NCBI GenBank assembly: GCA_965237765.1
Contig: OZ250157.1
Span: 1,178,001 to 1,242,000, forward strand
Length of the DNA stretch: 64,000 bases
Source: WTGJ01 sp965237765
Lineage (GTDB): Bacteria > Chloroflexota > Anaerolineae > Aggregatilineales > Phototrophicaceae
Direction: 5' to 3'
Shown: positions 9,349-18,069 of the stretch, piece after piece
Numbering within the stretch: the stretch's first letter is position 1
Layout: each line of letters opens with the position of its first letter
Program-made: the position numbers and the translations under genes
Notes under the pieces: generated by a model
Seen by the model: only the letters and a program-made list of their open reading frames with translations
Told to the model about the DNA's origin: nothing
Databases searched by the model: none

Positions 9349-9693
9349 CTACCCGCCCGCGCGGCGGCGGCGGATGGCCATCATGATGAGGTAGGACTTA
9401 TCGCCATCGCCATTCACGGCGCCGACGGCCTCGATGAGGCGAGCCAGGCCGGGGTTGGCGGCAGCGATTTTGTCGACCCAGGCTTCGTCGATATCGGAGA
9501 GGGTCCAAGTATCCTTGAAGGCGGCGCCAGCGGCCTCACTACCGACGGGGGCCGACCATTGCTTTTTAGAATTGAAGGGCGGGTCTAAATAAATGAGATC
9601 AATGGATTCGTCAGCGATGCGGCGCAGGGGGAGGATGTTATCGGCGGTGAAGATGGTGCGGTTGACGATGTTGTCGGCGCGGGCTTCAGGCAT
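9349..9693 (-). pseudogene. N-terminal fragment of a DNA adenine/cytosine methyltransferase
   Basis: A 114-residue frame with the catalytic loop LIYLDPPFNSKKQW (DPPF motif IV) of N6/N4 DNA methyltransferases. It stops at YLIMMAIRRRRAGG, just where full enzymes continue into LLEM.R.LK..GS. The SAM-binding FxGxG region is missing, so it cannot be active. No restriction partner is nearby. It ends 11 bases before the sulfatase gene, suggesting truncation when that gene arrived. Confidence 0.7.
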
Positions 9694-9715
9694 GGCGGCG
9701 CTCCGTGAATGTTGA

Positions 9716-10828
9716 TTACTGAGGGAATAAGATAGCGCGTGTGGACGGTATCAGCAGCCAATCGCCCCGTTGCCAGCGGACGATGAAATCCCACGGCTCG
9801 GCGATCGGGGCCAGGGCGAGCGGGTCGCGCCTCTGGCGAATCGGGTGGGCGCTACCCGCGGTGATGTGGCTGAGCCCCCATTGCAGGCCGGCGAGCGGTT
9901 CGTGATTTTCGCTTTGGCTGACGCGCAACGCGCCCATCGCTTGCGGCGGCAGGGCGATGCTCGCTTTGATTTCGAAATTCAAGCCATCGGGCGCGAGCTG
10001 GATCGTGTTCTTCTCCGGGCCGCAGCGCGTCAGCAGGCCGGCCACGCCGCCCGCGTAGGGCCAGACCATCACCTCGTGCCCGCTATTGGTGAGCGGATTC
10101 AGCGGCGATTTGAAGTAGGGGCCGAAGGGGTCGGCGGCGACGGCCACGCCCCATTTCGAATCCAGGTTGAGGTGGCCGATGCCCTCGCCCTTGTAATAGA
10201 GCCAGTATTGCCCCGCGCGGAAGAGCAAGGCGGGGTCGTGCACGCGCAGGCTATCCCAACTGCCGCGGACAGGCGCGCGCTCCGGTAGATCGTTGATATC
10301 GGCGATGCGGCCGGAGGGGTCCGGCGTCACGACATTATCGGCGCTTTTGCGCCAGGGGCCGGACGGGCGCTCGGCGACGGCGATGGCGATGCTCTCCGGC
10401 GTGCAGCGGAAGCTGGGCGCGCGCGTCGTCTGGTAGACGAGGTAGAAGCGGCCGTCGTGGGCGAGGACATCGGGCGTGAAGACGCTGCGCTCGTCGTAGC
10501 TGCCGCGCGGGCCGCGCTGGATGGCCGGCCCCTGTTCTTGCCAGTGGTGGCCGTCAGCGGAGGTCGCGTACCAGATATCGGCCAGATCCCAGGGGACGGC
10601 GCGCAGGAAAGCATCGGCGCGGGCATGACCGACGGGGCGCGGGCCGGGCTGCGTGCGCGTGTACCAGACGAAATAGCGCCCCTCGTGCTGGATGATGCAG
10701 CTGGGATCGCGCCGCGTGATGCCGCGCTCGTGGCCGAGGCCATGGGCGGGCGAAAAGCGAAAGGCGGTGTACCAGGGGTTATCGGCGTCACGCTGGCGGA
10801 AGCGTTGGCTGGCGATGCTGGCGGTCAT
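9716..10828 (-). CDS. GH117-like glycoside hydrolase (five-bladed propeller)
   Basis: A 370-residue protein of the GH117/GH43-like fold. The three acidic active-site segments of GH117 are recognisable: TRRDPSCII, RVHDPALLF and TNSGHEVMVW. Conserved blocks YFVWYTR, WDLADIWYATSADG, FTPDVLA, YWLYYKG and GPEKNTIQLAPDGLNFE also match. GH117 enzymes release 3,6-anhydro-L-galactose from the non-reducing end of neoagaro-oligosaccharides; related sugars cannot be excluded. No signal peptide is evident, so it should act in the cytoplasm on imported sugars. It is the most divergent GH117 copy here, and its C-terminus is unlike the others. A repeat array lies just upstream. Confidence 0.75.
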   Translation of the reverse strand: MTASIASQRFRQRDADNPWYTAFRFSPAHGLGHERGITRRDPSCIIQHEGRYFVWYTRTQPGPRPVGHARADAFLRAVPWDLADIWYATSADGHHWQEQGPAIQRGPRGSYDERSVFTPDVLAHDGRFYLVYQTTRAPSFRCTPESIAIAVAERPSGPWRKSADNVVTPDPSGRIADINDLPERAPVRGSWDSLRVHDPALLFRAGQYWLYYKGEGIGHLNLDSKWGVAVAADPFGPYFKSPLNPLTNSGHEVMVWPYAGGVAGLLTRCGPEKNTIQLAPDGLNFEIKASIALPPQAMGALRVSQSENHEPLAGLQWGLSHITAGSAHPIRQRRDPLALAPIAEPWDFIVRWQRGDWLLIPSTRAILFPQ

Positions 10829-10869
10829 GCGCGGCTCTCCACATCATTCAGGGGATTGTCTTTAGGATA

Positions 10870-11076
10870 GCGCGTGCGGGCACTTCGCGGCCGTAAGAAG
10901 CGCGTGCGGGCACTTCGCCGCCGTAAGAAACGCGTGCGGGCACTTCGCGGCCGTAAGAAGCGCGTGCGGGCACTTCGCCGCCGTAAGATAGCGCGTGCGG
11001 GCACTTCGCCGCCGTAAGATAGCGCGTGCGGGCACTTCGTCGCCGTAAGAAGCGTGTGCGGGCACTTCGCTACCTG
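10870..11076. repeat. tandem array of seven 30-31 bp repeats
   Basis: Seven head-to-tail units of GCGCGTGCGGGCACTTCGCG plus GCCGTAAGAA (starts about 10870, 10900, 10930, 10960, 10991, 11022, 11052), with spacing of 30 bp or 31 bp where GATA replaces GAA. There are no spacers, so this is not CRISPR. The last unit runs directly into an SDR gene body (11076 onward), whose first ~40 codons are missing. Confidence 0.92.
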
Positions 11077-11659
11077 CCGCCGACCGGCCGCGGCGCATGA
11101 ATTGCAAGCCATCGCCGCCGCGCAGCCACAGCTGGAGATCCTGCCGCTGGATGTGGCCGATGCCGATTCGCGGGCGGAGCTGGGTGAGCGTTGCGAGGGG
11201 CTGGACTGGTTGGTGAACAACGCGGCCATCAACCTGCCTGGGGGCGATTTCGCCGCGCTGGCGGAAGGGGCGCTGGCGGAGACGTTTCGCGTCAACAGCG
11301 CGGCGCCGATTTTGCTCTCGCTGGCGTTGTTGCCCTTGTTGCGAGCGGGGGAGGCGCCGCGGGTCGTGCATATCTCTTCAGCGCTGAAATACGCGGCGCG
11401 GGCGCGTAGCAGCCCGGGTTATTCGGCGAGCAAGGCGGCGCTGAATATGTTCACGCGCAAGCAGGCGCGCGCCTGGCGCGAGAAAGGTATCATCGTCTTC
11501 GCGCTGGAGCCGGGCTGGGTACGGACCGATATGGGCGGCGCGGACGCGGATATCAGTGTGGCGGAATCGATCGCCGGTTGCCTGCGGGTGATGGATGGCC
11601 TGACGCTGGGGGATAGCGGCTCGTTCCGCGATTATCTGGGGCAGCGCCTGCCCTGGTAG
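11054..11659 (+). pseudogene. short-chain dehydrogenase lacking its NAD-binding start
   Basis: About 195 residues align throughout with the intact SDR at 11748-12452, from TCRRPAAAHELQAIAAAQP to the end. Present are NNAAIN, the catalytic YSASKAA and PGWVRTDMGG. Missing are the first ~36 residues with the TGxxxGxG nucleotide-binding motif. The join is abrupt: the repeat array ends and the gene begins at the codons for ATCR. A GTG inside the last repeat could start translation, but the product should not bind cofactor. The gene pair is a tandem duplication. Confidence 0.8.
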
Positions 11660-11747
11660 GGGACGAGCGCACTATTCGCGTGAGTACTCCCACACCTTAA
11701 ATCCGCTAACATTGCTTTGACGACAATCGAGTCATAAGGAGATGGCT

Positions 11748-12452
11748 ATGTCCTTGCGTATCTTGATCACGGGGGCCAACCGCGGCCTGGGCCTGGAGCT
11801 GGTGCGGCAACTGGCGGAGCGCGGTGAAGCAAAGATCATCGCTACCTGCCGCCAACCGGCCGCAGCAACTGAATTGCAGGCCCTGGCCGCCGCGCACCCT
11901 TCAGTGAAAGTGCTGCCACTGGATGTGGCCGCTGCCAATTCACGCGCCGCGTTGGTGGCCGAACTGAGCGAGCGCTGCGACGGGCTGGACTGGCTGATAA
12001 ACAACGCGGCCGTCAACACCCCCAGCGGTGCTTTCGACACGTTTGAGGAAGGGGCACTGTTGGAGATGTTCCGCGTTAACAGCATCGCGCCGCTTTTGCT
12101 CTCGCTGGAGTTGCTGCCTTTGCTGCGGGCGGGGGAGGCGGCGCGGGTCGTGCATATTTCTTCTGGCGCGGGATCGCTGGAAAACGCGGCACGCTCGCAG
12201 AGCAACCCGGGTTATAGCGCGAGCAAGGCGGCGCTGAACATGTACGGGCGCAAGCAGGCGATCGCCTGGCGCGAGGAAGGTATCATCGTCTACGCGCTCG
12301 GGCCGGGCTGGGTGCGGACCGATATGGGCGGCCCGAACGCGGATATCGGCGTGGAGGAATCGATCGCCGGGTGTTTGCGGGTGATCGACGGGCTGACGAT
12401 GGAAGATAGCGGCGGCTTCGGCAACTACACGGGCGCGGTATTGCCCTGGTAG
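11748..12452 (+). CDS. short-chain dehydrogenase/reductase (C-factor/sniffer-like)
   Basis: A 234-residue classical SDR: ILITGANRGLGLEL at the N-terminus (TGxxxGxG), NNAAVN near residue 84, active-site YSASKAA near 160, and PGWVRTDMGGPNA. It resembles the small SDR group related to CsgA C-factor; the substrate is unknown. The ATG at 11748 is preferred over 11742 because TAAGGAG (11735-11741) is then 6 bases upstream. Its tandem partner upstream was truncated by a repeat array. Confidence 0.85.
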   Translation: MSLRILITGANRGLGLELVRQLAERGEAKIIATCRQPAAATELQALAAAHPSVKVLPLDVAAANSRAALVAELSERCDGLDWLINNAAVNTPSGAFDTFEEGALLEMFRVNSIAPLLLSLELLPLLRAGEAARVVHISSGAGSLENAARSQSNPGYSASKAALNMYGRKQAIAWREEGIIVYALGPGWVRTDMGGPNADIGVEESIAGCLRVIDGLTMEDSGGFGNYTGAVLPW

Positions 12453-12598
12453 GGCGGGGCGCACCGGCCGAGCGAGGGGCAGCGGCGGCGCTCGACGCGC
12501 TCTGGGACTACACGGAGCCGGCTGAGAGCGAGGCTCGTTTTCGGACGCACCTGGCGCAGGCGAAGGGGTCGGACGCGCGGGCGCAGACGCTCACGCAG

Positions 12599-13351
12599 TT
12601 GTCGCGGGCGGTCGGGCTGCAACGCCGTTTCGAAGAGGCACACGCGATTCTGGATGAGGCGGAGGCGCTTCTAGAGCAGGCGGGGGCGCTGGCGCGAATC
12701 CGCTACCGGCTCGAGCGGGGGCGCGTGCATAATTCCGCAGGGGAAACAGCGAAAGCACGCGAGTTTTTCCAACAAGCCTGGGAGATGGCGCGTGCGGTAG
12801 CCGAGGATGGCTGCGCAGCGGATGCAGCGGCGGTGGACGCCGCCCATATGCTGGCGATCGCCGCGGAGACTCGGCAGGAGACGCTGCGCTGGAATGAACG
12901 GGCGCTGGAGCTGGCGGAGGGTTCCGATGATGAGCGGGCGCAGCGCTGGCGCGCGCCGCTGCTGAACAATCTGGGCTGGGCGCGGCATGATGGTGGCGAC
13001 TATGAGGCGGCGCTGGCGCTGTTCGAGCGGGCGCTGGCGGAGCGACAAAAACGCGGTCAAAACCGGGAAACGCGGATCGCGCGTTGGTGCGTGGCGCGCT
13101 GCCTGCGCTCGCTGGGACGGCTGGAAGAGGCGCTGGCGCAGCAGCGCGAATTGCTGGCGGAGGAAGTAGCGGCCGGCGAGGCGACCGGTTTCACCTGGGA
13201 GGAGATTGGTGAGTGCCTGTTGGCGCTCGGTCGGGATGCGGAGGCGCGGCCACACTTCGCGAAGGCTTATGCGGCGCTCTCGCAGGATGCCTGGCTGGTG
13301 GCCGAGGAGGGGGCGCGGTTAAGGCGGTTGGGGGGTTCCGCAGATTTGTAG
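12599..13351 (+). CDS. tetratricopeptide-repeat protein (5' end unclear)
   Basis: At least 250 residues of helical TPR-type repeats, for example LERGRVHNSAGETAKAREFF, LLNNLGWARHDGGDYEAALA and ARPHFAKAYAAL. TPRs mediate protein-protein contacts; no catalytic domain is attached. The only start in the tabulated frame is a weak TTG at 12599, but homologous-looking sequence (ALDALWDYTEPAESEARFR) is open upstream to about 12490 with no ATG/GTG. The true start may therefore be lost or fused against the preceding SDR. Fragments of the same family lie at 15083 and 17085. Confidence 0.6.
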   Translation: MSRAVGLQRRFEEAHAILDEAEALLEQAGALARIRYRLERGRVHNSAGETAKAREFFQQAWEMARAVAEDGCAADAAAVDAAHMLAIAAETRQETLRWNERALELAEGSDDERAQRWRAPLLNNLGWARHDGGDYEAALALFERALAERQKRGQNRETRIARWCVARCLRSLGRLEEALAQQRELLAEEVAAGEATGFTWEEIGECLLALGRDAEARPHFAKAYAALSQDAWLVAEEGARLRRLGGSADL

Positions 13352-13379
13352 CATAGAGCAGGAGGGGTACACTTCCCTC

Positions 13380-14975
13380 ATGTGGAATCAAAGCACCTGG
13401 CTCAGAACCGTAACGCTTCTGTTGTTTGTGGTGACCCTCGGGCTGCTTTTCAGCGCTTTTCACTCCCGCGCGCAGGATGACGATGAGGCTGTGGTTGCGG
13501 CTACGCCGACATCTTTGCCTAGCGAGCTTCCAAAACTGGACACACCCGACCTTGTGTTCGATAGCGTTAGTGCCCGAGTCTGCTGGGATCTCATACCAGG
13601 TGCTCCCGAAAAAAATAATTATAGGTTCTTTACATTTCCAATTAATGAAGATACCAAACATGAAGAGCCGTTGGTTAAAGAAAGCACCCAAAATGGCGTT
13701 CAATTTTGTCTACAACTTGGTGAAGGATACGTCAATGGGGATGTGGTAAAGGTACGAGCCTATAACCCCAGTTCCCACCAAAATAGTGATTGGGGAGAAG
13801 TGACCGTAAGTGGGCTAGCCGCGAGACTAGCAGAACCACCCAACCCACGCTGGGAACCTGACAAGTTTTCGTGGGGGAAGGTCGAAGGCGCGCCTGATGC
13901 CAGTGATTATTTGGTTGTAGGCACGGTGGGAACATCCGACACAGGAAGAGAACCTTCGTATTTCGCGGCTACACCTCCTTCACCGGATTATGGATTTGTA
14001 TATTGCAACGATAAACCCGCAGGAGAGGGTGGGGAATGTTGGATACTCTGGCATAATGTGGACATAGATATGCAACTCAGCGTACAAGCCTGCGCCAATG
14101 GTTTTAAAAACGGTTACGAATGCAATGAATACCCCAGCAATAGCCCGATTGTCTCTATCTACGCTGACGAACGATCTTTACCTCCTCTTCCTGGCTGTGA
14201 AGCAGATTATGCGTTGATAACGATTGAAAAAACCTACGAGCACAGAGAACATGCCAGCAAGTTGCTCATCTGCAACATCCTGCGCTTTCGCATATGCGTC
14301 AGAGAGGAATATATTGATTTAACCCATGCCGGACTGATCAATCTTGCCCGCAAAACCGATTCTTTTATTGGCGGTAGGATCGATCATCTTATCAGCCAGT
14401 TGCATGATGATTTACAGGATTGGAAAAATGATAAGCTGGCCAAAAAAGAGTTGAGCTCAATCGGTGATGTCATCATGCCACGAGATGGCAATTTTATTTC
14501 CCAGAGAAATGTTTTCCAATGCGTCAATACGAACGCAACGCCGTGGCCCGCTGTGGAATTCAACTCCAATGTTCTGGATAGTAATGATTTCTATTATTTC
14601 GATGGAACACATGCCACGATTGGCTGGAGGAGTGTTGTTCCGGAAATTCATGTCAATGAAACGGTGTATTCACCGCGCCACTTTGGGATCGAAATACGTG
14701 CCGGTAGTGGTGAAACCACGGGAACTTTCTACGTCAACGAGGACCCAGACTCGCCGGATATCCTTTTCCCGTTCGCCGCTGAGCCAAACGAACGGTACGA
14801 GATTCAGGTCTGGGCAGACGAAGAAACCGATGAGGCTAGGAAACGCATCCGCGCCGTTTCACTCAATTTGCTGCCGGTTATGGAATACGTCCTCCCGGCC
14901 AGCACACCCAACGCACTCCACATCACCATAAATCAATTTCGTGGGGCGACGTACACGCCGACTCCGACTCCGTAG
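13380..14975 (+). CDS. secreted protein of unknown function, A+T-richer than its neighbours
   Basis: 531 residues with a Sec signal peptide (LRTVTLLLFVVTLGLLF, cleavage near SRAQ-DDD). Tandem beta-rich modules of fibronectin-III flavour (VSARVCWDLIPGAPEKNNY; PNPRWEPDKFSWGKVEGAPD) contain paired cysteines. A helical segment with YIDLTHAGLINLARKTDSF follows, and the protein ends in TPTPTP. I recognise no enzyme motif. Base composition and codon use are visibly more A/T-rich than flanking genes, suggesting transfer or relaxed selection. It is possibly a surface or adhesion protein. Confidence 0.7.
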   Translation: MWNQSTWLRTVTLLLFVVTLGLLFSAFHSRAQDDDEAVVAATPTSLPSELPKLDTPDLVFDSVSARVCWDLIPGAPEKNNYRFFTFPINEDTKHEEPLVKESTQNGVQFCLQLGEGYVNGDVVKVRAYNPSSHQNSDWGEVTVSGLAARLAEPPNPRWEPDKFSWGKVEGAPDASDYLVVGTVGTSDTGREPSYFAATPPSPDYGFVYCNDKPAGEGGECWILWHNVDIDMQLSVQACANGFKNGYECNEYPSNSPIVSIYADERSLPPLPGCEADYALITIEKTYEHREHASKLLICNILRFRICVREEYIDLTHAGLINLARKTDSFIGGRIDHLISQLHDDLQDWKNDKLAKKELSSIGDVIMPRDGNFISQRNVFQCVNTNATPWPAVEFNSNVLDSNDFYYFDGTHATIGWRSVVPEIHVNETVYSPRHFGIEIRAGSGETTGTFYVNEDPDSPDILFPFAAEPNERYEIQVWADEETDEARKRIRAVSLNLLPVMEYVLPASTPNALHITINQFRGATYTPTPTP

Positions 14976-15319
14976 CCCCAACGCATTATGCCAAGCGGAG
15001 ACTGAGGAATCGGCATAGGGCGACGGGCGGCCCCACGAGACGCTCTTTTTGGGGTGCTGTATTCTTATTACTCAGAAATGACGGCTGGTCGCCGAGGAGG
15101 GGGAGCGACTGGCGCGGTTACGGCGATTAGGGGAATAGGTCGGTGCCGCTCGCCAATATGGGAACGGACATGAATTCGGCTTCGCTGGCTGAATTGAGAT
15201 TAATCTAGGTAAACTCGGCGGAGGTTGACATGGTTTCCAGTTGTAAACATGTTCAATTGCCATGAGCCGACCGTCTGCGTCAAGAAGCATGGGCAAGGCT
15301 TAGAGGATGAACCGCGATC
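14976..15319. other. intergenic region with TPR-gene debris
   Basis: Apart from the short TPR 3'-end copy at 15083-15138 I see no gene. A weak CCCCA/TGGGG stem followed or interrupted by a T run (CTCTTTTTGGGG, about 15032-15055) may act as a terminator for the secreted-protein gene. Confidence 0.4.
15083..15138 (+). pseudogene. 3' fragment of a TPR gene
   Basis: The codons read LVAEEGERLARLRRLGE then stop, closely matching the end of the TPR protein at 12599-13351 (LVAEEGARLRRLGG) in DNA as well as protein. No upstream portion is present. Confidence 0.6.
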
Positions 15320-16560
15320 ATGTATGACAATGCCGCTTGTCCTGTTCGTCGCTTCCGCAGCGAATTTGACCCGCTGGACCTGAGCGACCCCTTCCCGCTC
15401 CTGGTTGCCGCCCGGCGCGAGCAGCCGGTTTTCTACAGCCCGGCGATCGACTATTGGGTCGTGACGCGCTACGAGGACGTAAAGGCGATCTTCCGCGACC
15501 ACGAGACCTACACCGCGGCCAATACCATCACACCGATCGTACCCTTCTCCGCCGCCGTCCAGCAGATGCTGGCAACCGGCGACTACAGCCCGGAGCCGGT
15601 GCTTTCCAATAATGTGCCGCCGAGCCATACGCGGATCCGGACCTTGGTCAACCGTTTGTTCACGCCGCGGCGGATGAGGAGCTTCGCACCAGCGATACGT
15701 GAGATCGCCGAGCAAGGTGTTAGCCGCGTCAGTGAGAATGCGCCGGTGGATATCGTGGCGGCGCTGACTTATGAGTATCCGGCGCATGTGCTCTTTCACG
15801 TTTTGGGTGTGCCCGATGCCGATGTGCCGCAGGTGAAGGCTTGGGCGGGCAATCGCATCCAGTTGTACTACGGGCGGCCGACAGCGGATGAGCAGATCGC
15901 GATGACGCGGAATCTGGTGCCTTTCTGGCGCTATGTGGTCGAGCTAGTGGCTGAGAAGGCGCGCGCGCCGCAGGACGACTTGACCAGCGACTTGATACGC
16001 ATGCGTGCGGGCGATGATACGGTGCTGACGCTGAACGAAATCGCCAGCTGCATGATCACGCTGCTGGTGGCCGGGCACGAGACAACCACGGCGCAAATCA
16101 ACAATGCTTTGCTGCACCTCTTAACGCAGCGGGAGCATTGGGAGGCGCTTTGTGCCGCGCCGGAGCGCATACCGACGGCGCCCTTGAAGAGATGATGCGC
16201 TACGACCCGTCCGTATGCACCTGGCGGCGGCTGGCCGTCAAGTCGAGCACGATCTACGGCGTGGAGATACCGGCTGGCGCTAACCTGCTACTGATGCTCA
16301 ATTCGGCGAATCGTGATGAGGCGGTTTTCCCCGAGCCGGAAGAGATCCTGTTTGAGCGAGGTAATCTCAAGGAGCAATTGGCATTCGGTTACGGCATTCA
16401 CTACTGCGTCGGCGCGCCGCTGGCTCGGCTGGAGATGGCGATATTGCTGGAGACGTTGACGCGTGAGCTGCCGGCGCTGCGGCTAGTGGACGGGCAAGAC
16501 GTCGAGTATACCCGCAATATCTCCTTCCGTGGTCCGGTGGCGCTGCACGTGACCTGGTAA
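15320..16560 (+). pseudogene. cytochrome P450, one frameshift
   Basis: A bacterial class-I-type P450 of about 410 residues in two frames. The first frame carries the I-helix LLVAGHETTTAQ. Near 16160-16190 the frame moves by one base into EEMMRYDP (the ExxR of helix K), and the haem loop FGYGIHYCVGAPLARLE supplies the Cys ligand; the stop is at 16560. All catalytic motifs survive, so one base correction restores a complete enzyme. No ferredoxin or reductase is adjacent. A cupin gene converges tail-to-tail one base away. Bacterial P450s can demethylate 6-O-methyl-galactose in porphyran; whether this one does is unknown. Confidence 0.78.
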
Positions 16561-16561
16561 T

Positions 16562-17023
16562 TCAAGGCTCCGGGTGGTTGGGGCCAATCCAGACCGTCTC
16601 TGAAATCTCGGCTGGTTCAATTTCCAGGTTGACGACGATGGCTTGCTGATCGCTGCGGACGAGAATGCAGTCCAGCGGCTCGTCCGCGTTGGCGTTGATC
16701 TCCTGGTGCGGCACGAAAGGCGGCACATAGATGAAATCGCCAGCTTCGGCTTCGGCGACAAATTCGAGCTGATCACCCCAGCGCATGCGGGCCCGCCCGC
16801 TGACGACGTAGATGACGCTTTCCAATTCACCGTGGTGGTGGGCGCCGGTTTTGGCATCGGGCTGGATCTGGACGGTGCCGGCCCAGAGTTTATTAGCGCC
16901 GGCTTTGGCGTAGTTGATGGCGGCGGCGCGGGTCATGCCCGGGGTCTGCTGCGTGTTGTGGTCGAGCTCGTGGCTGCGTACGATGCGCACGCCGTTTTCG
17001 CGCCAGTCGTGGGTCTCGCTCAT
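16562..17023 (-). CDS. cupin-domain protein
   Basis: 153 residues forming one double-stranded beta-helix cupin. Motif 1 is around GAHHHGELESVIYVVSGRAR and motif 2 around DFIYVPPFVPHQEINA, giving the usual His/Glu metal ligands. Start ATG at 17023 follows AAAGAGAG. Small cupins of this kind are often sugar-binding, isomerase or dioxygenase-like proteins; the activity cannot be read from the sequence. It is convergent with the P450 gene. Confidence 0.8.
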   Translation of the reverse strand: MSETHDWRENGVRIVRSHELDHNTQQTPGMTRAAAINYAKAGANKLWAGTVQIQPDAKTGAHHHGELESVIYVVSGRARMRWGDQLEFVAEAEAGDFIYVPPFVPHQEINANADEPLDCILVRSDQQAIVVNLEIEPAEISETVWIGPNHPEP

Positions 17024-17084
17024 GGGCCTGGCTCTCTTTTTGCGCCGATTGTAGCATAGTGGGCGGGGCGGTGGCCGGTTCCGC

Positions 17085-17244
17085 CTCTGGCGATCGCGGC
17101 GGAGACAGGTGAGGAAACGATCGGGAAGCGCAAGCGTGCCCGCACTTCGCAAAGGCTCACGCGGCACTCTCGCAGGATGCCTAGCTAATTGCGGAGAAGG
17201 GCGAACGGCTGGCGCGCTTGCGGCGGCTGGCGGGTGAGGGTGAG
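17085..17244 (+). pseudogene. degenerate TPR-gene remnant
   Basis: The sequence LAIAAETGEETI, then (17143 on) HFAKAHAALSQDA-stop-LIAEKGERLARLRRL, matches two separate parts of the TPR protein at 12599-13351, joined by an internal deletion and interrupted by TAG where the intact gene has TGG. The junction carries AAGCGTGCCCGCACTTCGC, which resembles one repeat unit. Confidence 0.6.
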
Positions 17245-17493
17245 CCGCCCGTTCATCATGACTCACAGTACTGACTGGTCAGTACGCTTAGTTTAGCACA
17301 ATTTTCACAAAGTGCAGCGGCATTCAGCGACAACTCATACGAGCGATTTGTCTCGCAAGGGGGATCGACAGGTAGGTCAAGCGCTGCCTGCCGTACAATG
17401 TGAGGAGTCGAATGCATAACGAGCGTGACTGCCAAACGGGAACTTGTGCCTGTTCGATATATGCGATTTATCAGCTTAAGTTGAATTCAAGCG
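17245..17493. other. intergenic region without a recognisable gene
   Basis: It holds the palindrome at 17268-17285 and otherwise nothing I can support. It separates the TPR remnant from the convergent membrane-protein gene. Confidence 0.5.
17268..17285. promoter_or_regulatory. operator-like palindrome GTACTGACTGGTCAGTAC
   Basis: An 18-bp inverted repeat, perfect except for the central two bases, of the ACTGACTGGTCAGT kind bound by many TetR-family repressors. No TetR gene is in the window and no promoter is obvious around it, so the assignment is tentative. Confidence 0.35.
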
Positions 17494-17916
17494 CTATTCC
17501 GTTTCCATCGAATGCAAGATGTAGCCAGCCACCCAGCCAGCTGCAAAAGCGATGGTGGTCTCGCTGTCGAAGAAATGCCTGATGATCGTGATGATGATAT
17601 TGTCGCCTTCTATCGACAAGGGATCCACAATCGCCAGAACGACGGCGACGATTAATGCGGCGACGACGCCGACCGCCAAAGCGCCAATAAACCGCACCGG
17701 AGTGAGCTTGCCCCGTCCGCGTCCCGCGAACTTCTTGCACATTCTCACGGCTACATTCATGCTGAATAAGTAGACAGTTGCCAATACCAAACCGAAGAGC
17801 AAGTCATTGCGCGCCGCCAAGCCGTAAACAATGCAGAGGGCGACACCAGCAGCAGTGGCAATCCCGTGTTTGTTTTTCCGCAAATCCTGATGTTGGTCTT
17901 TCATATTTTCACTCAT
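17494..17916 (-). CDS. integral membrane protein of unknown function
   Basis: 140 residues with a short charged N-terminus (MSENMKDQHQDLRKNKHG) and about four hydrophobic segments: GIATAAGVALCIVYGLA, LLFGLVLATVYLFSM, FIGALAVGVVAALIVAVVLA and TTIAFAAGWVAGYIL. A basic stretch (CKKFAGRGRGK) lies in the middle. No family is recognised. It is transcribed away from the deaminase gene. Confidence 0.6.
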   Translation of the reverse strand: MSENMKDQHQDLRKNKHGIATAAGVALCIVYGLAARNDLLFGLVLATVYLFSMNVAVRMCKKFAGRGRGKLTPVRFIGALAVGVVAALIVAVVLAIVDPLSIEGDNIIITIIRHFFDSETTIAFAAGWVAGYILHSMETE

Positions 17917-18069
17917 CCTATATCTCCCAACACTAATGATGAGTTTTTAACGACAAATATACCGAACCTCTATTATAGCTGCTTTCAGTGAACTACGCCG
18001 AACACTACGGTACAATTGCCCTCTGACGCAGTTTCGGCGGACTAAGCCATGAATAAGGGAGCAGGGAAC

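Noticed and set aside
9349..9693. A restriction-modification or phage-defence system
   Set aside because: Only the N-terminal part of one methyltransferase exists, lacking the SAM-binding motif, with no nuclease or other defence gene nearby.
10870..11076. The 30-bp arrays here and at 57441-57655 as CRISPR arrays
   Set aside because: Units are contiguous with no spacers, drift in sequence and length, and no cas genes are present. Single units also sit inside coding genes.
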